64,000 nucleotides of DNA from UBA5070 sp035913415 (GCA_035913415.1 JAMIIV010000194.1:4977-68976), one strand, 5' to 3'. Shown: positions 17,501 through 26,940, counted from the stretch's first letter. Numbers and translations are program-made. The notes: a model not told the origin generated them from the sequence alone.

Positions 17501-17905
17501 TCAAGCGGCAGGGAGAATCCGCTCCAGCAAACCTGCGGGCATCCGTGGACGACCGGACCGGTCGAGCACGGTCCAGACGATGCGGGCCGACAGGATGGGC
17601 GCCCCGTCTTCCCGGACGATCTCCTGCAAAAAGACCTGGCGCACCCTGCCCAGGCTTTCGCACCGGACGTCGACCGTAAACCTGTCTCCCGGGCGCAGGG
17701 ACCTGCGGTACTCGAGCTCGGCCCGCACCATCACCAGATGAACGCCCTCGGCCGTCAGGGCAGCGAAATCGACCCCGCGCGAACGGAGGTATTCGTGACG
17801 GGCATGCTCGAGGTAGTTCTGGTACACGGCGTTGTTGACGATGCCTTGCAGGTCGCATTCGTGGTCGCGGACCTGGAACGGCTGGCAAAAAAGCGGATCG
17901 GACAT
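17501..17905 (-). CDS. Acyl-CoA thioesterase, YbgC/4HBT type
   Basis: A 134-residue hot-dog-fold protein. The active-site region CDLQGIVNNAVYQNYLEHAR follows the D-x-x-G-x-V-x-N-x-x-Y pattern of 4-hydroxybenzoyl-CoA thioesterase-like enzymes, which hydrolyse acyl-CoA thioesters in the cytoplasm. The second half has the usual strand pattern ending in ILSARIVWTVLD. The ATG at 17905 is preferred; a TTG at 17923, four bases after the recombinase stop, would add six residues and allow tight coupling. It is the last gene of the run SPOR lipoprotein, rimO, xer, thioesterase. Physiological substrate unknown. Confidence 0.85.
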   Translation of the reverse strand: MSDPLFCQPFQVRDHECDLQGIVNNAVYQNYLEHARHEYLRSRGVDFAALTAEGVHLVMVRAELEYRRSLRPGDRFTVDVRCESLGRVRQVFLQEIVREDGAPILSARIVWTVLDRSGRPRMPAGLLERILPAA

Positions 17906-17926
17906 CTCCGCAACGGTAGTCAAGCT

Positions 17927-18907
17927 TCAGCCCCGGGGGTGGGCCCGGTGGTGGGCCTCGCGCAGGCGCTCGACCGAAACGTGCGTGTACACCTGCGTGG
18001 TGGAGAGGTTCGCGTGGCCCAGCAGTTCCTTCACCGAGACGATGTCGGCACCGCCGTCCAGCATGTGCGTGGCGAAGCTGTGGCGCAGCGCGTGGGGCCA
18101 GGAGGCCCCCCCGCGCGAGGCCCCCTGCAGGGCCCGACCCACGAGCTTTTCGATCGCGCGTCCGCTCAAACGACCACCTCTCCCCGGAAGCAACGCATCG
18201 CGGTCGGCTTCGGCAAGAACCGCCACCGATTCCTGTCGGACAGGATCCGTCATCCATTCGCGCAAGGTCCGCACGCAGGGGTCGGTGAGCGGCACCAGTC
18301 GGGTCTTGCGCCCCTTGCCCACCACGCGCGCCTGGGAACGCGCAAGGTCCAGGGCGTTCCAGTCCAGGCCCACCAGCTCGGAGAGTCGCAACCCGCTTCC
18401 CCACAGGAGTTCGACCACCAACCGCGCGCGCAAGGCGCGATGGCGATCCCGCGGATCGGTCGCGGCCTCCTGCAGATGGCCCGCCGCCTGCAGCGCGTTC
18501 TCCAAGTCTTCGGCCGACAGGATCTCGACCAGGGACTTCCTGCGCTTGGGCGCCGACATCCCGCGGGAGAAGTCCTGGTCCACCCAGCCTTCGCGGCGGC
18601 AGAACCGGGCGAAGCTGCGGAACGCCGCCAGGTGGCGGGCCACGCTGGCCGGCGCCTTGCCATCCCGCACCATCGTCGCCAGGAGGCGGCGCACCGCCGG
18701 TGCCGACACGGTCGCGCCCAACGCCGAAGGCGGGCCCAGAAGCGTCCGGAGGTCGGACAGGTAGGCTTCGACGGTGCGCTCCGAATGGGCGCGTTCGCCG
18801 CGGTGGAACGCGGCGAACCGCTCGAGCGCCTCCGGCAGGGGCAGCGGCAGGGCGATCGCGCGGTCGCGCGAGACCGGTACCGGCTCCCGGGCGCTGGCTC
18901 GAGCCAT
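17927..18907 (-). CDS. xerC: Tyrosine recombinase, XerC/XerD family
   Basis: A 326-residue site-specific recombinase. It has an N-terminal SAM-like DNA-binding domain (about residues 30-110) and a catalytic domain with the full set: R in GSGLRLSEL, K in VGKGRKTRLVP, H-x-x-R in PHALRHSFATH, H in LLGHANLSTTQ and the nucleophile Y in VYTHV. Length and motifs fit the housekeeping Xer recombinases that resolve chromosome dimers at dif, rather than a mobile-element integrase; no element ends are visible. The ATG overlaps the rimO stop by one base, so the genes are translationally coupled. XerC versus XerD cannot be settled here. Confidence 0.88.
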   Translation of the reverse strand: MARASAREPVPVSRDRAIALPLPLPEALERFAAFHRGERAHSERTVEAYLSDLRTLLGPPSALGATVSAPAVRRLLATMVRDGKAPASVARHLAAFRSFARFCRREGWVDQDFSRGMSAPKRRKSLVEILSAEDLENALQAAGHLQEAATDPRDRHRALRARLVVELLWGSGLRLSELVGLDWNALDLARSQARVVGKGRKTRLVPLTDPCVRTLREWMTDPVRQESVAVLAEADRDALLPGRGGRLSGRAIEKLVGRALQGASRGGASWPHALRHSFATHMLDGGADIVSVKELLGHANLSTTQVYTHVSVERLREAHHRAHPRG

Positions 18908-20214
18908 CAGACCACCACGGCCTCGAGGTCGTACTCGGTGGCTCCGACGATGCGCACCTGCGCGAAGGCGCCGGGCTCGCAGTCCCCGTCGACGATCTGG
19001 ACCGAGTTGTCGACCTCGGGGGCGTCGAATTCCGTCCGGGCGTCGAAGCGGTGCGACTGGCCTTCGGCGACGCCGTCGACCAGCACGCGCATGGTGCTGC
19101 CCACCCGCGCTTCGTTGAGGTCCAGCGAGATCTCCGATTGCCGCCGCATCAGCCGCGCCAGGCGGTCCTGCGCGACTTCGGGGTCAACCTCTTCGCCCAG
19201 GGTGACCGCGTGGGTGCCTTCCTCGGGACTGAAGGTGAATCCCCCGAGCCGTTCGAAACGGGTCTCCTCGACCAGCTCCATGAGCTCGTCGAAGTCGGAT
19301 TCCGTCTCGCCGGGGAAACCCAGCAGGAAGGTGGTACGGATGGCCATTTCCGGCACCGCGCCGCGGATGCGCCCCAGAAGCTCGCGCAGGCCCGCACGGG
19401 TGTGCCCGCGCCGCATGGCCTTGAGCATGCGCTCCGATCCGTGCTGCAAGGGCATGTCGAGGTAGCGGCAGATGCGTCCGGAATCGGCCATCAGGCGCAG
19501 AAGGTCGTCGTCGAGGAACTGCGGATAGGCGTAGGTGAGCCGGATCCAGGGGATCTCGGTCTCGTCGAGCACGCGTTTCAGCAGGCTCGCCAGGGAGTTG
19601 CCCTTGCCGAGATCGCGCCCCCAGTAGGTGAGGTCCTGGGCGATGAAGATGGCCTCCTGGACCCCGGCCAGGTGCAGATCGCGCACCTCCTGGACCACGT
19701 CGTCGGCCGTGCGCGATTCGTGCTTGCCGCGGATGCCGGGGATCGCGCAGAAGCTGCACACGCGGTCGCAGCCTTCGGAGATCTTGAGGTAGGCGTAGTG
19801 GGTGGATTGCGTGAGCAGGCGCGGGATGGCGCGCTCGGCGGCGCATTCGGGCTGGAGTCCCCAGCCGGACGCCTTCACGAGGTCCAGCAGCTCGCCGGGC
19901 TTGTAGGTGCCCGCCCAGAGGTCGACCTCGGGGATCTCCTTGCGCAGGTCGTCCATGTACCGCTGGCTGAGGCAGCCCGCCACGGCGATTTTCTGGCCAC
20001 GTCCGCGTTCGGCCACACGCGCCAGGATCTCGTTGACGCTCTCTTCCTTGGCCGCCTCGATGAACCCGCAGGTGTTCACGACCACCAGGGAGGCCTGCTC
20101 GGGGAACTCGGACATCCGAAACCCTGCCGTCAGGAAATCGCCGTAGACACGTTCGGTGTCCACAAGATTCTTGGAACAGCCGAGATTCACCACGTGGATG
20201 CTGGGAGCCTTCAT
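18907..20214 (-). CDS. rimO: Ribosomal protein S12 methylthiotransferase RimO
   Basis: A 435-residue radical-SAM enzyme that adds a methylthio group to an aspartate of ribosomal protein S12. The N-terminal UPF0004 domain has the three cluster-binding cysteines C13, C49 and C81. The radical-SAM motif CDRVCSFC has C149, C153 and C156. A C-terminal TRAM domain follows (about 370-435). The start, VVNLGCSKNLVDTE, is characteristic of RimO rather than MiaB. It follows the SPOR lipoprotein gene by one base and overlaps the recombinase gene by one base, forming a compact operon. Confidence 0.96.
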   Translation of the reverse strand: MKAPSIHVVNLGCSKNLVDTERVYGDFLTAGFRMSEFPEQASLVVVNTCGFIEAAKEESVNEILARVAERGRGQKIAVAGCLSQRYMDDLRKEIPEVDLWAGTYKPGELLDLVKASGWGLQPECAAERAIPRLLTQSTHYAYLKISEGCDRVCSFCAIPGIRGKHESRTADDVVQEVRDLHLAGVQEAIFIAQDLTYWGRDLGKGNSLASLLKRVLDETEIPWIRLTYAYPQFLDDDLLRLMADSGRICRYLDMPLQHGSERMLKAMRRGHTRAGLRELLGRIRGAVPEMAIRTTFLLGFPGETESDFDELMELVEETRFERLGGFTFSPEEGTHAVTLGEEVDPEVAQDRLARLMRRQSEISLDLNEARVGSTMRVLVDGVAEGQSHRFDARTEFDAPEVDNSVQIVDGDCEPGAFAQVRIVGATEYDLEAVVV

Positions 20215-20215
20215 G

Positions 20216-20818
20216 TCAGCCTTGTCCTTTGCCGACGGCAGGCTCGTTGGCCTTGCGGTCGATCCAGTATTTGAGCCCGGCCGGCTTGAGCACGGTTTCG
20301 CCGTAGCTTTGCGCAGCGGCGCGCGAGGGGAAACGCCCTACGCGCACGCGCCAGTAGCTGCCGGAGAGCCCCGCGTCGGCGGCGGCCGGGACGATGTAGG
20401 CGGGAATGCCTCGGGTCGCGAGCTTCTGTACGGCCTTGAGGGCCTCGGACTCGGACTTGTGGATGTCGATCTGGACCACGAAGTCCCCTGTGGGGCCGGG
20501 CATCTGCGCACCCACAGGCGCCACGGGAGCGGTGGGAGGCGTCATCGGGACAACGGCCGGAGGCGGTGGCGCCAGCAATGGGTCCTTGGCCTCGGGCACG
20601 GCGGCGGCACGCGAAGAATCGGATGCCCTCACGATCGGCGTCGAATCGCCCAGGGAATCGGAATGCATGCGTCGCACTTCCGGCGCCGAGAAGGGAATAC
20701 CGGTAGTATCGGGCACCATGACCGACGACGAATCGCCCCCCACGGCCTTCGATTGTTCCTCACGGCAGGCCATCGTCAGGATGGCGCAGACCAGCAGACT
20801 CCACGACCCTTTGGGCAT
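20216..20818 (-). CDS. SPOR-domain lipoprotein
   Basis: A 200-residue protein with a signal ending ILTMAC, giving a lipobox cysteine at residue 18. A Pro/Ala/Ser-rich linker (about 25-115) follows, then a C-terminal SPOR domain (about 120-195) recognisable by FVVQIDIHKSESEALKAVQKL and YWRVRVGRFPSRAAAQSYGE. SPOR domains bind denuded peptidoglycan glycans at division sites, so this would be an envelope protein at the septum or periplasmic face. The start at 20818 is chosen for its GGAAGGAG ribosome site and lipoprotein signal. First gene of the rimO operon. Confidence 0.85.
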   Translation of the reverse strand: MPKGSWSLLVCAILTMACREEQSKAVGGDSSSVMVPDTTGIPFSAPEVRRMHSDSLGDSTPIVRASDSSRAAAVPEAKDPLLAPPPPAVVPMTPPTAPVAPVGAQMPGPTGDFVVQIDIHKSESEALKAVQKLATRGIPAYIVPAAADAGLSGSYWRVRVGRFPSRAAAQSYGETVLKPAGLKYWIDRKANEPAVGKGQG

Positions 20819-20989
20819 TGCCACACCACTCCTTCCGCCACGCGATCGATCGGGCCACACCCGTTGCGGCTCGCCGTCGTTTCTCGGATCGAGGAAACCT
20901 AGTTCGCCAGACGCCTGCCCCACCACCCGAGGGAAACTCGGTTAAGCGATTCGTAAGTGGACACGCTTTCGGCTCCAGTCTAGACTGGA

Positions 20990-23029
20990 ATGGTGTACAC
21001 CGATCCCCCGACCTCCTCATCCCCCACCTTCCAGGACAACGGAGACGATCGTCCGGAATCGACCGTTCCCGTTGTACCCGTCCCCGCCAGATCCGCCCGC
21101 CCTCCCCTCCTGGACGCCATTCTGGCCGGCATCGCCCTCTTTCTGCTGGCCGCCGGCGCCCTGACCTGGTACCACCACAAGGCCCAGGAATCCCTGATCC
21201 AGGAGAGCCGCGCAAGCCTGTCCCGCACCGCCGCCCTGGCCGCCACCTTCGTCGACGGCGACGCCTTGGACACCGTGATCGCCCAGGGCCGCGAAGACAT
21301 CCCCGCCTGGACTCGCATCGAGACCCCCTTGCGCCGTCTGCAGGCCCTCGCCGGCGATGTCCGCTATGCCTACGTCATGCGCCTGGACGGCGACAGTGTC
21401 CGCTTCGTGGTGGACGCAAGCCCCAAGGGCGACCACGATCGCGACGGCATCGAAGACCACTCCCCCATCGGGAGTTCCTACCCCTGGGCCGCCCCCGAAC
21501 TGTTCCAGGCGTTGCGCGACGGATCCCGCCAGGTCGACATGCAGTTGATCCGCGACCCTTGGGGCATATTCCTGTCGGCGTACGCTCCCGTGCGCAATTC
21601 CCGCGGCACCCTGCTGGGTGTGGTGGGAATCGACCTCGATGCCCGCGAGTGGGTGCGTTCCCAGATCCGGCTGCGCGAGGCCTGGCTGCTTTGCCTGGTG
21701 CTCATCGCTCTGAGCTCGCTGGCGGCCGGCCTCGGAGTGCTTCTGATGCGCAGGCGCGCCCTCAGCCTCCGGGAAAAGGAACGGGAAGACGACCACCGAT
21801 CGCGTGTCCAGGCCTTGCGCTTCGCCCAGGAAATGGAAACCCGCATCCAGGACCGCACCCGCGACCTGCGCCACGCCAACCAGGATCTCCAGCGGGCGCT
21901 GCGCACCCGTGAAACATTCCTCGCCACGGCCAACCACGAACTGCGCACCCCCTTGCAAAGCCTGATGACCAGCGTCGAAATGCTCGACCAGGGCCTCCTG
22001 GGCGCTCTCAACGCCGCCCAGCACCGGCGCGTCTCGACCATCCGCCGCTGCGGACGCCACCTGCTCGACCTGATCACCCAGGTGCTCGACCTTTCCCGTT
22101 CGCGCTCGGGCAAGGTGGAGCTGTTCGTCGAGCGCCTGGATCTGCACGCCCTCTGCGAAGAGTGCCTCGAAATCCTCGAGGACGAGGCCCGCAGTCGGGA
22201 AGTCAAATTCCGTCTGCGCATCTCGCCCTCCACCCGCTGGGTCGACGGCGACGCGCTCCGGTTGCGACAGATCCTGCTGAACCTCCTGGGCAACGCCCTG
22301 CAGGCCACCCCTCCCGGGGGAACCATCGAGATCGCCACGGAACTCGCCCCCTCCGGGCAGGGCATCTCGATTTCCGTCTGCGACAACGGGCCGGGAGTCC
22401 CGGAGGAAATCCGGCCCCGACTGTTCCGTTCGCTGGAAGACCCGGGCATCCTGTCGGACCTCAACGGTGGACTGGGCCTGCCTCTGGCCTCCTGGCTGGC
22501 CACGCTGCATGGCGGGAGTCTTCGCCACGAACCTCGGCAAGGAAGGGGATCGTGTTTCGTGCTCACCCTCCCGTCGAAGGACCTTGGCGCCACGCCGCAG
22601 ACCGGCTCCTCGCCTCAACCGTCGTCCCAGGATCCCTTCCGCATGCTTTCGGACGAGCCCACGGTCCTTCTGGCCGAGGACAATCCGGATATCCGCGAAA
22701 GCCTGTGCGAATTCCTCGAAGCGAAGGGTTGCTCGGTGATGCTCGCCTCCAATGGCCGGGAAGCCGTGGACCAAGCGATGAAACGACGCCCCGACCTGGT
22801 CCTGATGGACGTCCAGATGCCCGTCATGGACGGTCTCGAGGCCACCCGCGTCTTGCGGAGCACGGCCTCCCTGGAAGGGCTTCCCATCGTCGTCATGACC
22901 GCCTTCGCCTCGGGTGAAGACGCCGAGCGGTGCCGGGAAGCCGGTGCCACCAGCTACGTCCCCAAACCGATCGAGTTGCGGCGCCTGGACCGGATCCTCT
23001 CGGAATTCGTCGGTCTGCGAGTCCCCTGA
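20990..23029 (+). CDS. Hybrid sensor histidine kinase with C-terminal receiver
   Basis: A 679-residue membrane kinase. TM1 (about 43-60), a periplasmic sensor region of about 160 residues (Cache-like in size) and TM2 (about 235-255) precede a coiled coil, the HisKA domain with the phospho-acceptor H316 in ANHELRTPLQS, the HATPase domain (N box LLNLLGNALQ, G1 box CDNGPGVP) and a receiver domain (about 555-675) with phospho-acceptor D607 in LMDVQMPVMDG. It would sense an extracytoplasmic cue and pass phosphate intramolecularly. No separate output regulator or HPt protein is adjacent. The signal is unknown. The ATG at 20990 has no strong ribosome site. Confidence 0.9.
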   Translation: MVYTDPPTSSSPTFQDNGDDRPESTVPVVPVPARSARPPLLDAILAGIALFLLAAGALTWYHHKAQESLIQESRASLSRTAALAATFVDGDALDTVIAQGREDIPAWTRIETPLRRLQALAGDVRYAYVMRLDGDSVRFVVDASPKGDHDRDGIEDHSPIGSSYPWAAPELFQALRDGSRQVDMQLIRDPWGIFLSAYAPVRNSRGTLLGVVGIDLDAREWVRSQIRLREAWLLCLVLIALSSLAAGLGVLLMRRRALSLREKEREDDHRSRVQALRFAQEMETRIQDRTRDLRHANQDLQRALRTRETFLATANHELRTPLQSLMTSVEMLDQGLLGALNAAQHRRVSTIRRCGRHLLDLITQVLDLSRSRSGKVELFVERLDLHALCEECLEILEDEARSREVKFRLRISPSTRWVDGDALRLRQILLNLLGNALQATPPGGTIEIATELAPSGQGISISVCDNGPGVPEEIRPRLFRSLEDPGILSDLNGGLGLPLASWLATLHGGSLRHEPRQGRGSCFVLTLPSKDLGATPQTGSSPQPSSQDPFRMLSDEPTVLLAEDNPDIRESLCEFLEAKGCSVMLASNGREAVDQAMKRRPDLVLMDVQMPVMDGLEATRVLRSTASLEGLPIVVMTAFASGEDAERCREAGATSYVPKPIELRRLDRILSEFVGLRVP

Positions 23030-23140
23030 GGGTTCGGGCTCCGGACGGGACCGCATCGAGTTTGCTTGTTTGTCCCCATGGCTTCGAGCATACCCAATGC
23101 TTGAACACCCCTTCGTCCATCGACCGGAGAGAAGCTGACC

Positions 23141-24466
23141 ATGGCCTACCAGAAGATCGTCGTGCCCGCCGGAGAGAAGATCACCAAGACCCCCACCGGC
23201 GCCCTGCAGGTTCCCGACCAGGCCATCATCCCGTTCATCGAAGGTGACGGAACCGGACGCGACATCTGGCGCGCCTCGGTGCGCGTGCTCGACGCCGCGG
23301 TCGCCAAGGCCTACGGCGGCAAGCGCAAGATCTCCTGGATGGAAGTCTACGCCGGAGAAAAGGCCAACGAGATCTACGGCCCCGACACCTGGCTTCCCGA
23401 CGAAACCGTCACCGCGTTCCAGGAGTACCTGGTGGGCATCAAGGGCCCCCTCACGACTCCCGTCGGTGGCGGCATCCGCTCGCTGAACGTGGCCCTGCGC
23501 CAAAAACTGGATCTCTACGTCTGCCTGCGCCCGGTCCAGTACTACCCCGGCACCCCCTCCCCGGTGAAGCACCCGGAAAAGGTGGACATGGTCATCTTCC
23601 GCGAAAACACGGAAGACATCTACGCCGGCATCGAATGGGCTGCCGGCACGCCCGAGGCCGCGAAGATCCTGAAGTTCCTCGAAACGGAATTCCCCAAGTC
23701 CTTCGACAAGATCCGGTTCAACAGCGCCGCGAAGTCCGCCGAATTCTGGAACTCCCTGGGCGTGACCGGTATGGACGAAAATCTCAACGTGGGCGTGGGC
23801 ATCAAGTCCACGTCCAAGACCGGCACCTTCCGCCTGGTGCACGATGCCATCGAGTACGCCATCCTGAACCACCGCAAGAGCGTCACGATCGTGCACAAGG
23901 GCAACATCATGAAGTTCACCGAAGGCGCGTTCCGGGATTGGGGCTACGAGGTCGCGCGCACCGCTTTCGGAGCCGAGATCATCGATGGCGGCCCATGGTG
24001 CCGCATTCCCCAGGGCAAGCGCGGCGCGGGCCTGGTCATCAAGGACGCCATCGCCGACATCACGCTGCAGCAGGTGCTCACCCGCCCCGAGGACTTCGAC
24101 GTCATCGCCACGCTGAACCTCAACGGCGACTACCTCTCCGACGCCCTCGCCGCCCAGGTGGGCGGCATCGGGATCGCTCCCGGTGGCAACATCAACTACG
24201 TGACCGGACACGCCCTCTTCGAGGCCACCCACGGAACAGCCCCCAAGTACGCCGACAAGGACCAGGTCAACCCAGGCTCCGTCGTACTCTCCGGCGAGAT
24301 GATGCTGCGCTACATGGGCTGGACCGAAGCCGCCGACCTCATCAACAAGGGCCTTTCGGGAGCCATCACCTCCAAGAGGGTGACGTACGACTTCGCCCGG
24401 CAGATGGAGGGCGCGACGCAGGTGAAGTGCTCGGAGTTCGCCACCCACATCATCACCCACATGTGA
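23141..24466 (+). CDS. icd: Isocitrate dehydrogenase (NADP)
   Basis: A 441-residue homodimeric NADP-type isocitrate dehydrogenase of the prokaryotic class, converting isocitrate to 2-oxoglutarate and CO2 in the TCA cycle. Visible are IPFIEGDGTGRD, the substrate loop GGGIRSLNVALRQ containing the serine phosphorylated in enteric enzymes, the RENTEDIYAGIEW stretch, and GDYLSDALAAQVGG with metal-binding aspartates. Near the C-terminus the NADP-specifying region ATHGTAPKYADKD is intact. It supplies 2-oxoglutarate and NADPH. The stop codon overlaps the first base of a 17-base inverted repeat. Confidence 0.96.
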   Translation: MAYQKIVVPAGEKITKTPTGALQVPDQAIIPFIEGDGTGRDIWRASVRVLDAAVAKAYGGKRKISWMEVYAGEKANEIYGPDTWLPDETVTAFQEYLVGIKGPLTTPVGGGIRSLNVALRQKLDLYVCLRPVQYYPGTPSPVKHPEKVDMVIFRENTEDIYAGIEWAAGTPEAAKILKFLETEFPKSFDKIRFNSAAKSAEFWNSLGVTGMDENLNVGVGIKSTSKTGTFRLVHDAIEYAILNHRKSVTIVHKGNIMKFTEGAFRDWGYEVARTAFGAEIIDGGPWCRIPQGKRGAGLVIKDAIADITLQQVLTRPEDFDVIATLNLNGDYLSDALAAQVGGIGIAPGGNINYVTGHALFEATHGTAPKYADKDQVNPGSVVLSGEMMLRYMGWTEAADLINKGLSGAITSKRVTYDFARQMEGATQVKCSEFATHIITHM

Positions 24467-24631
24467 TTTCCGTTTCTGGGGGCGAATTCTCGCTCCCCTC
24501 CCCACTCGCCGTACCAGCACGTACGGCCTGCCACCCAGGTCGCGATGCCGGGGGGTGGCCAACCACGGTGTCGCCATGCCGGGGGTTGTCGGGGTCGTGT
24601 CGTTTCGACTTCATCCCCCAGAAACGGAAAT
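24466..24631. repeat. 17-base perfect inverted repeat flanking about 132 bases
   Basis: ATTTCCGTTTCTGGGGG at 24466-24482 is the exact reverse complement of CCCCCAGAAACGGAAAT at 24615-24631. The left arm shares its first base with the icd stop codon. The interior is GC-rich with a small palindrome, CCGTAC/GTACGG. It could be a miniature element or a long-looped transcript end. Confidence 0.8.
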
Positions 24632-24827
24632 GGGCGGATTGTGGAGTGCGCATTCTTGACGGCGTACCACGTGTACGCGGTCCGGGCCTTGTCGCGGCGG
24701 TGGACAGGGGTGGCGGAGTGAAACCGGGGGCGGAGGACTGACTTGTGGGGACAGAGTGTCCTCGGATTCTCGGGGGGCATAGGGGGGTGGGGTGCATGGG
24801 GGCCGGGAAAGCCGCTACGTTGGTGGT
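24467..24827. other. Intergenic region after icd
   Basis: 361 bases without a gene. The left half is the inverted-repeat structure above. The right half holds a palindrome around GCGTACCACGTGTACGC (near 24662-24678) and G-rich sequence before the TIGR02147 gene. No promoter could be called with confidence. Confidence 0.6.
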
Positions 24828-25787
24828 ATGAGCACCCCCAGGCGCGAAGCGGATGTCGCGACAGCACCCGAGATCTACGACCACCTCGACTACCGCGAGT
24901 ACCTGCGTCTGCATGTGCAGTGGAAACGGGACACGGCCAAGAACGTTTCGGTGCGGCAGATCGCGGGCAAGATCGGGGTCGACCACAGCCTGTTGACGAA
25001 GATTCTCCAGTCGACCCGCCACCTCACCCCCGCCAACGTGCCGGGAGTATGCACCTGGCTGAAACTCGACGAGCCGCGCTGCGCCTACCTCGAGGAGATG
25101 CTCGCCTACGCGCGGGCTCGCAACGACGAATCCGTGCGGCGCCACTTCGAGCGGTTGCTGGCATTGCGTCCCGTCGAGAAACGACGCCTGGAAGCGGCCC
25201 ATTACGAGTACTTCCAGAGCTGGCACCATGTCGCCGTGCGCTCCTTGCTGGACTGGTACGAATTCTACGGCTCGGATTGGAACGCGCTGGGCTCCATGCT
25301 GGTGCCGGCCATCTCCGGCCCCCAGGCCCGAGAGAGCGTCGAACTCCTCCAGAGACTTGGCTTGGTGGTCCGCGACGCCGGAGGGCGTTTCCGCCCTTCG
25401 TCCACCCACCTGTCCACCGGCGAGCGCTGGCACTCGGCCGCGGTGCGCACCTTCCAGCGCGAAACGATCCGCCTCTCGGAAGGAGCCGTGGACCGGATCG
25501 CTCGCGAACGACGGGACGTCTCGACCCTCACCATCGCCTTGGCCTCCAGTTGCCTCGACGAGATCCGCGAGGTGTTGAAGGAGGCCCGAGCACGCATCGT
25601 CAAGATCGCCGATCGGCTGCCCTCCGAAGACTCCGATGCAGTGTACCAACTGAACATGCAGTGGTTCCCGGTCACGATCGACCCCTCGGCCATCCCGACC
25701 GCCTCCCCGTCCTCGCCACCCACCGGCCTGGAAACCCAGGCCGGTGGCGAAACAGGCGGTGCCGGCCACCAGGATGGGGTAGGATAG
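24828..25787 (+). CDS. TIGR02147-family protein, probable regulator (pair 1)
   Basis: A 319-residue protein of the family first described from Fibrobacter (TIGR02147). The N-terminal YDHLDYREYLRLH block is followed by a helix-turn-helix-like segment (VSVRQIAGKIGVDHSLLTKIL, about residues 41-61), then the family's FQSWHHVAVRSLLD block and an alpha-helical C-terminal domain. It has no signal or membrane segment, so it is cytoplasmic. DNA binding is inferred from the N-terminal fold. The stop is four bases before a lipoprotein gene, an arrangement repeated at 34596-36652. ATG 24828 fits the family; an earlier in-frame ATG at 24792 would add 12 residues. Confidence 0.87.
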   Translation: MSTPRREADVATAPEIYDHLDYREYLRLHVQWKRDTAKNVSVRQIAGKIGVDHSLLTKILQSTRHLTPANVPGVCTWLKLDEPRCAYLEEMLAYARARNDESVRRHFERLLALRPVEKRRLEAAHYEYFQSWHHVAVRSLLDWYEFYGSDWNALGSMLVPAISGPQARESVELLQRLGLVVRDAGGRFRPSSTHLSTGERWHSAAVRTFQRETIRLSEGAVDRIARERRDVSTLTIALASSCLDEIREVLKEARARIVKIADRLPSEDSDAVYQLNMQWFPVTIDPSAIPTASPSSPPTGLETQAGGETGGAGHQDGVG

Positions 25788-25791
25788 CACG

Positions 25792-26940
25792 ATGACGCGC
25801 CTCGCTCCCCATCTCGCCGCCGGCCTCGTGCCCACCTTCGCCCCCTTGGCGCTGGCCGCGCTTCTCGGCTCCTGCGCCTCCGACGACCGGATGACAGGAG
25901 TCTCCACGGAGACCACCAACGGCATTTCCGTTTCGGTACGCGACACCTCCGGAAAACCCATGTCCCGAGCCCGTGTCACCCTCTGGGATTCCCGCGGCGA
26001 CTCCATGTTGGCCCAGGGCTCCACCAACGCCTCCGGACTCTGCGTCATCCCCCTCCCCCCTCGTGACGTGAGCGTACACGTCACGACCCCGGACGGAGCC
26101 CAGGCGGCCTGGAAGAGCAACGTGTCGCTTCCGGTCGATTCCATCACCCACTCGGTCCTGACCGTGGCTCCGGTCTCGGCGCTCGCCTTCCCGGGACGCG
26201 ACAGAATCCGTCTTGCAGGAACGCCCTTCCAGACCATGTCGGGTCGGCTTGCGAACCTGCCTGCGGGATCGTACGTGGTGATACCAGACACGGGCGCGAT
26301 CGGGATGCCGTTGGGTTCCCTGCACCTGCTCGCCGGAGTCTCCGACACGTTCTCCGCCGCTTCGGATTCGGGCCTTCTGGTCGAGGATTTCGACGACGGC
26401 GACTCCACCTGGATCTGGGGGACGCTGCGTTCTCCCGAATCACGATGGTTCGCCCAGGAGGGTCCGTTCGGCGCCTACCTGCGCCCCCCGCTGGTGGACG
26501 AAGCCACGGCTACCCCCGGCATGGACACCCTCGGCGCCTGGCGCGGCAGATCCCTGCGGATCCGCTACACGGCCTCGGACACCGGAAGTTTCGTGCAGGT
26601 GGGGATGTACTTCAAAGGCTTCCTCGACCTCTCGAAACTCCGCTCCATCCGCGTACGCGTCAAGGGCGACGGCGTGTTCCGCCTGGCCCTGCACGGGTAC
26701 GCCCCAGGCGTGGGCGGAGTCCGTGCCCATTGGCAGGCGGTTCCCGGCCCGACATGGACGGAATTTGTCTTCCGCCCCGGCGAGGAACTTCCTGCCGGCC
26801 CGTCGGATCCGCCTCGGGCGGCCTTCGCCGATCTTTCCGGAGTCGTCCACATCCTGATGCTGCAGGCCTACGGTGGCTCGGAACTATCGATCGACGACAT
26901 CCGGTTCGACGGCATCGAGGCATCCGACATACTGCCCTGA
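25792..26940 (+). CDS. Lipoprotein with carboxypeptidase-regulatory-like and jelly-roll-like domains (pair 1)
   Basis: A 382-residue lipoprotein (lipobox LLGSC, cysteine 28). Residues about 40-110 look like a carboxypeptidase-regulatory/CNA-B-type beta domain: ISVSVRDTSGKPMSRARVTLWD, then GSTNASGLCVIPLP. From about 195 there is a long beta-rich domain beginning LLVEDFDDGDS and ending SELSIDDIRFDGIE, the start and end signatures of CBM11/CIA30-type jelly rolls. It lies four bases after the TIGR02147 gene. It would sit on the cell surface or periplasmic face and may bind polysaccharide; that is inference from fold hints. Confidence 0.78.
   Translation: MTRLAPHLAAGLVPTFAPLALAALLGSCASDDRMTGVSTETTNGISVSVRDTSGKPMSRARVTLWDSRGDSMLAQGSTNASGLCVIPLPPRDVSVHVTTPDGAQAAWKSNVSLPVDSITHSVLTVAPVSALAFPGRDRIRLAGTPFQTMSGRLANLPAGSYVVIPDTGAIGMPLGSLHLLAGVSDTFSAASDSGLLVEDFDDGDSTWIWGTLRSPESRWFAQEGPFGAYLRPPLVDEATATPGMDTLGAWRGRSLRIRYTASDTGSFVQVGMYFKGFLDLSKLRSIRVRVKGDGVFRLALHGYAPGVGGVRAHWQAVPGPTWTEFVFRPGEELPAGPSDPPRAAFADLSGVVHILMLQAYGGSELSIDDIRFDGIEASDILP

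Noticed and set aside
17927..18907. Tyrosine recombinase as the integrase of a mobile element
   Set aside because: It is translationally coupled to rimO, has housekeeping Xer length and motifs, and no att-like repeats or cargo genes were seen.
21017..24577. A very long open frame on the minus strand, antisense to the histidine kinase and icd
   Set aside because: The plus-strand proteins are clear family members with intact motifs, and the antisense product is rich in Gly, Val, Asp and His with no motif. High-GC codon bias opens such frames.
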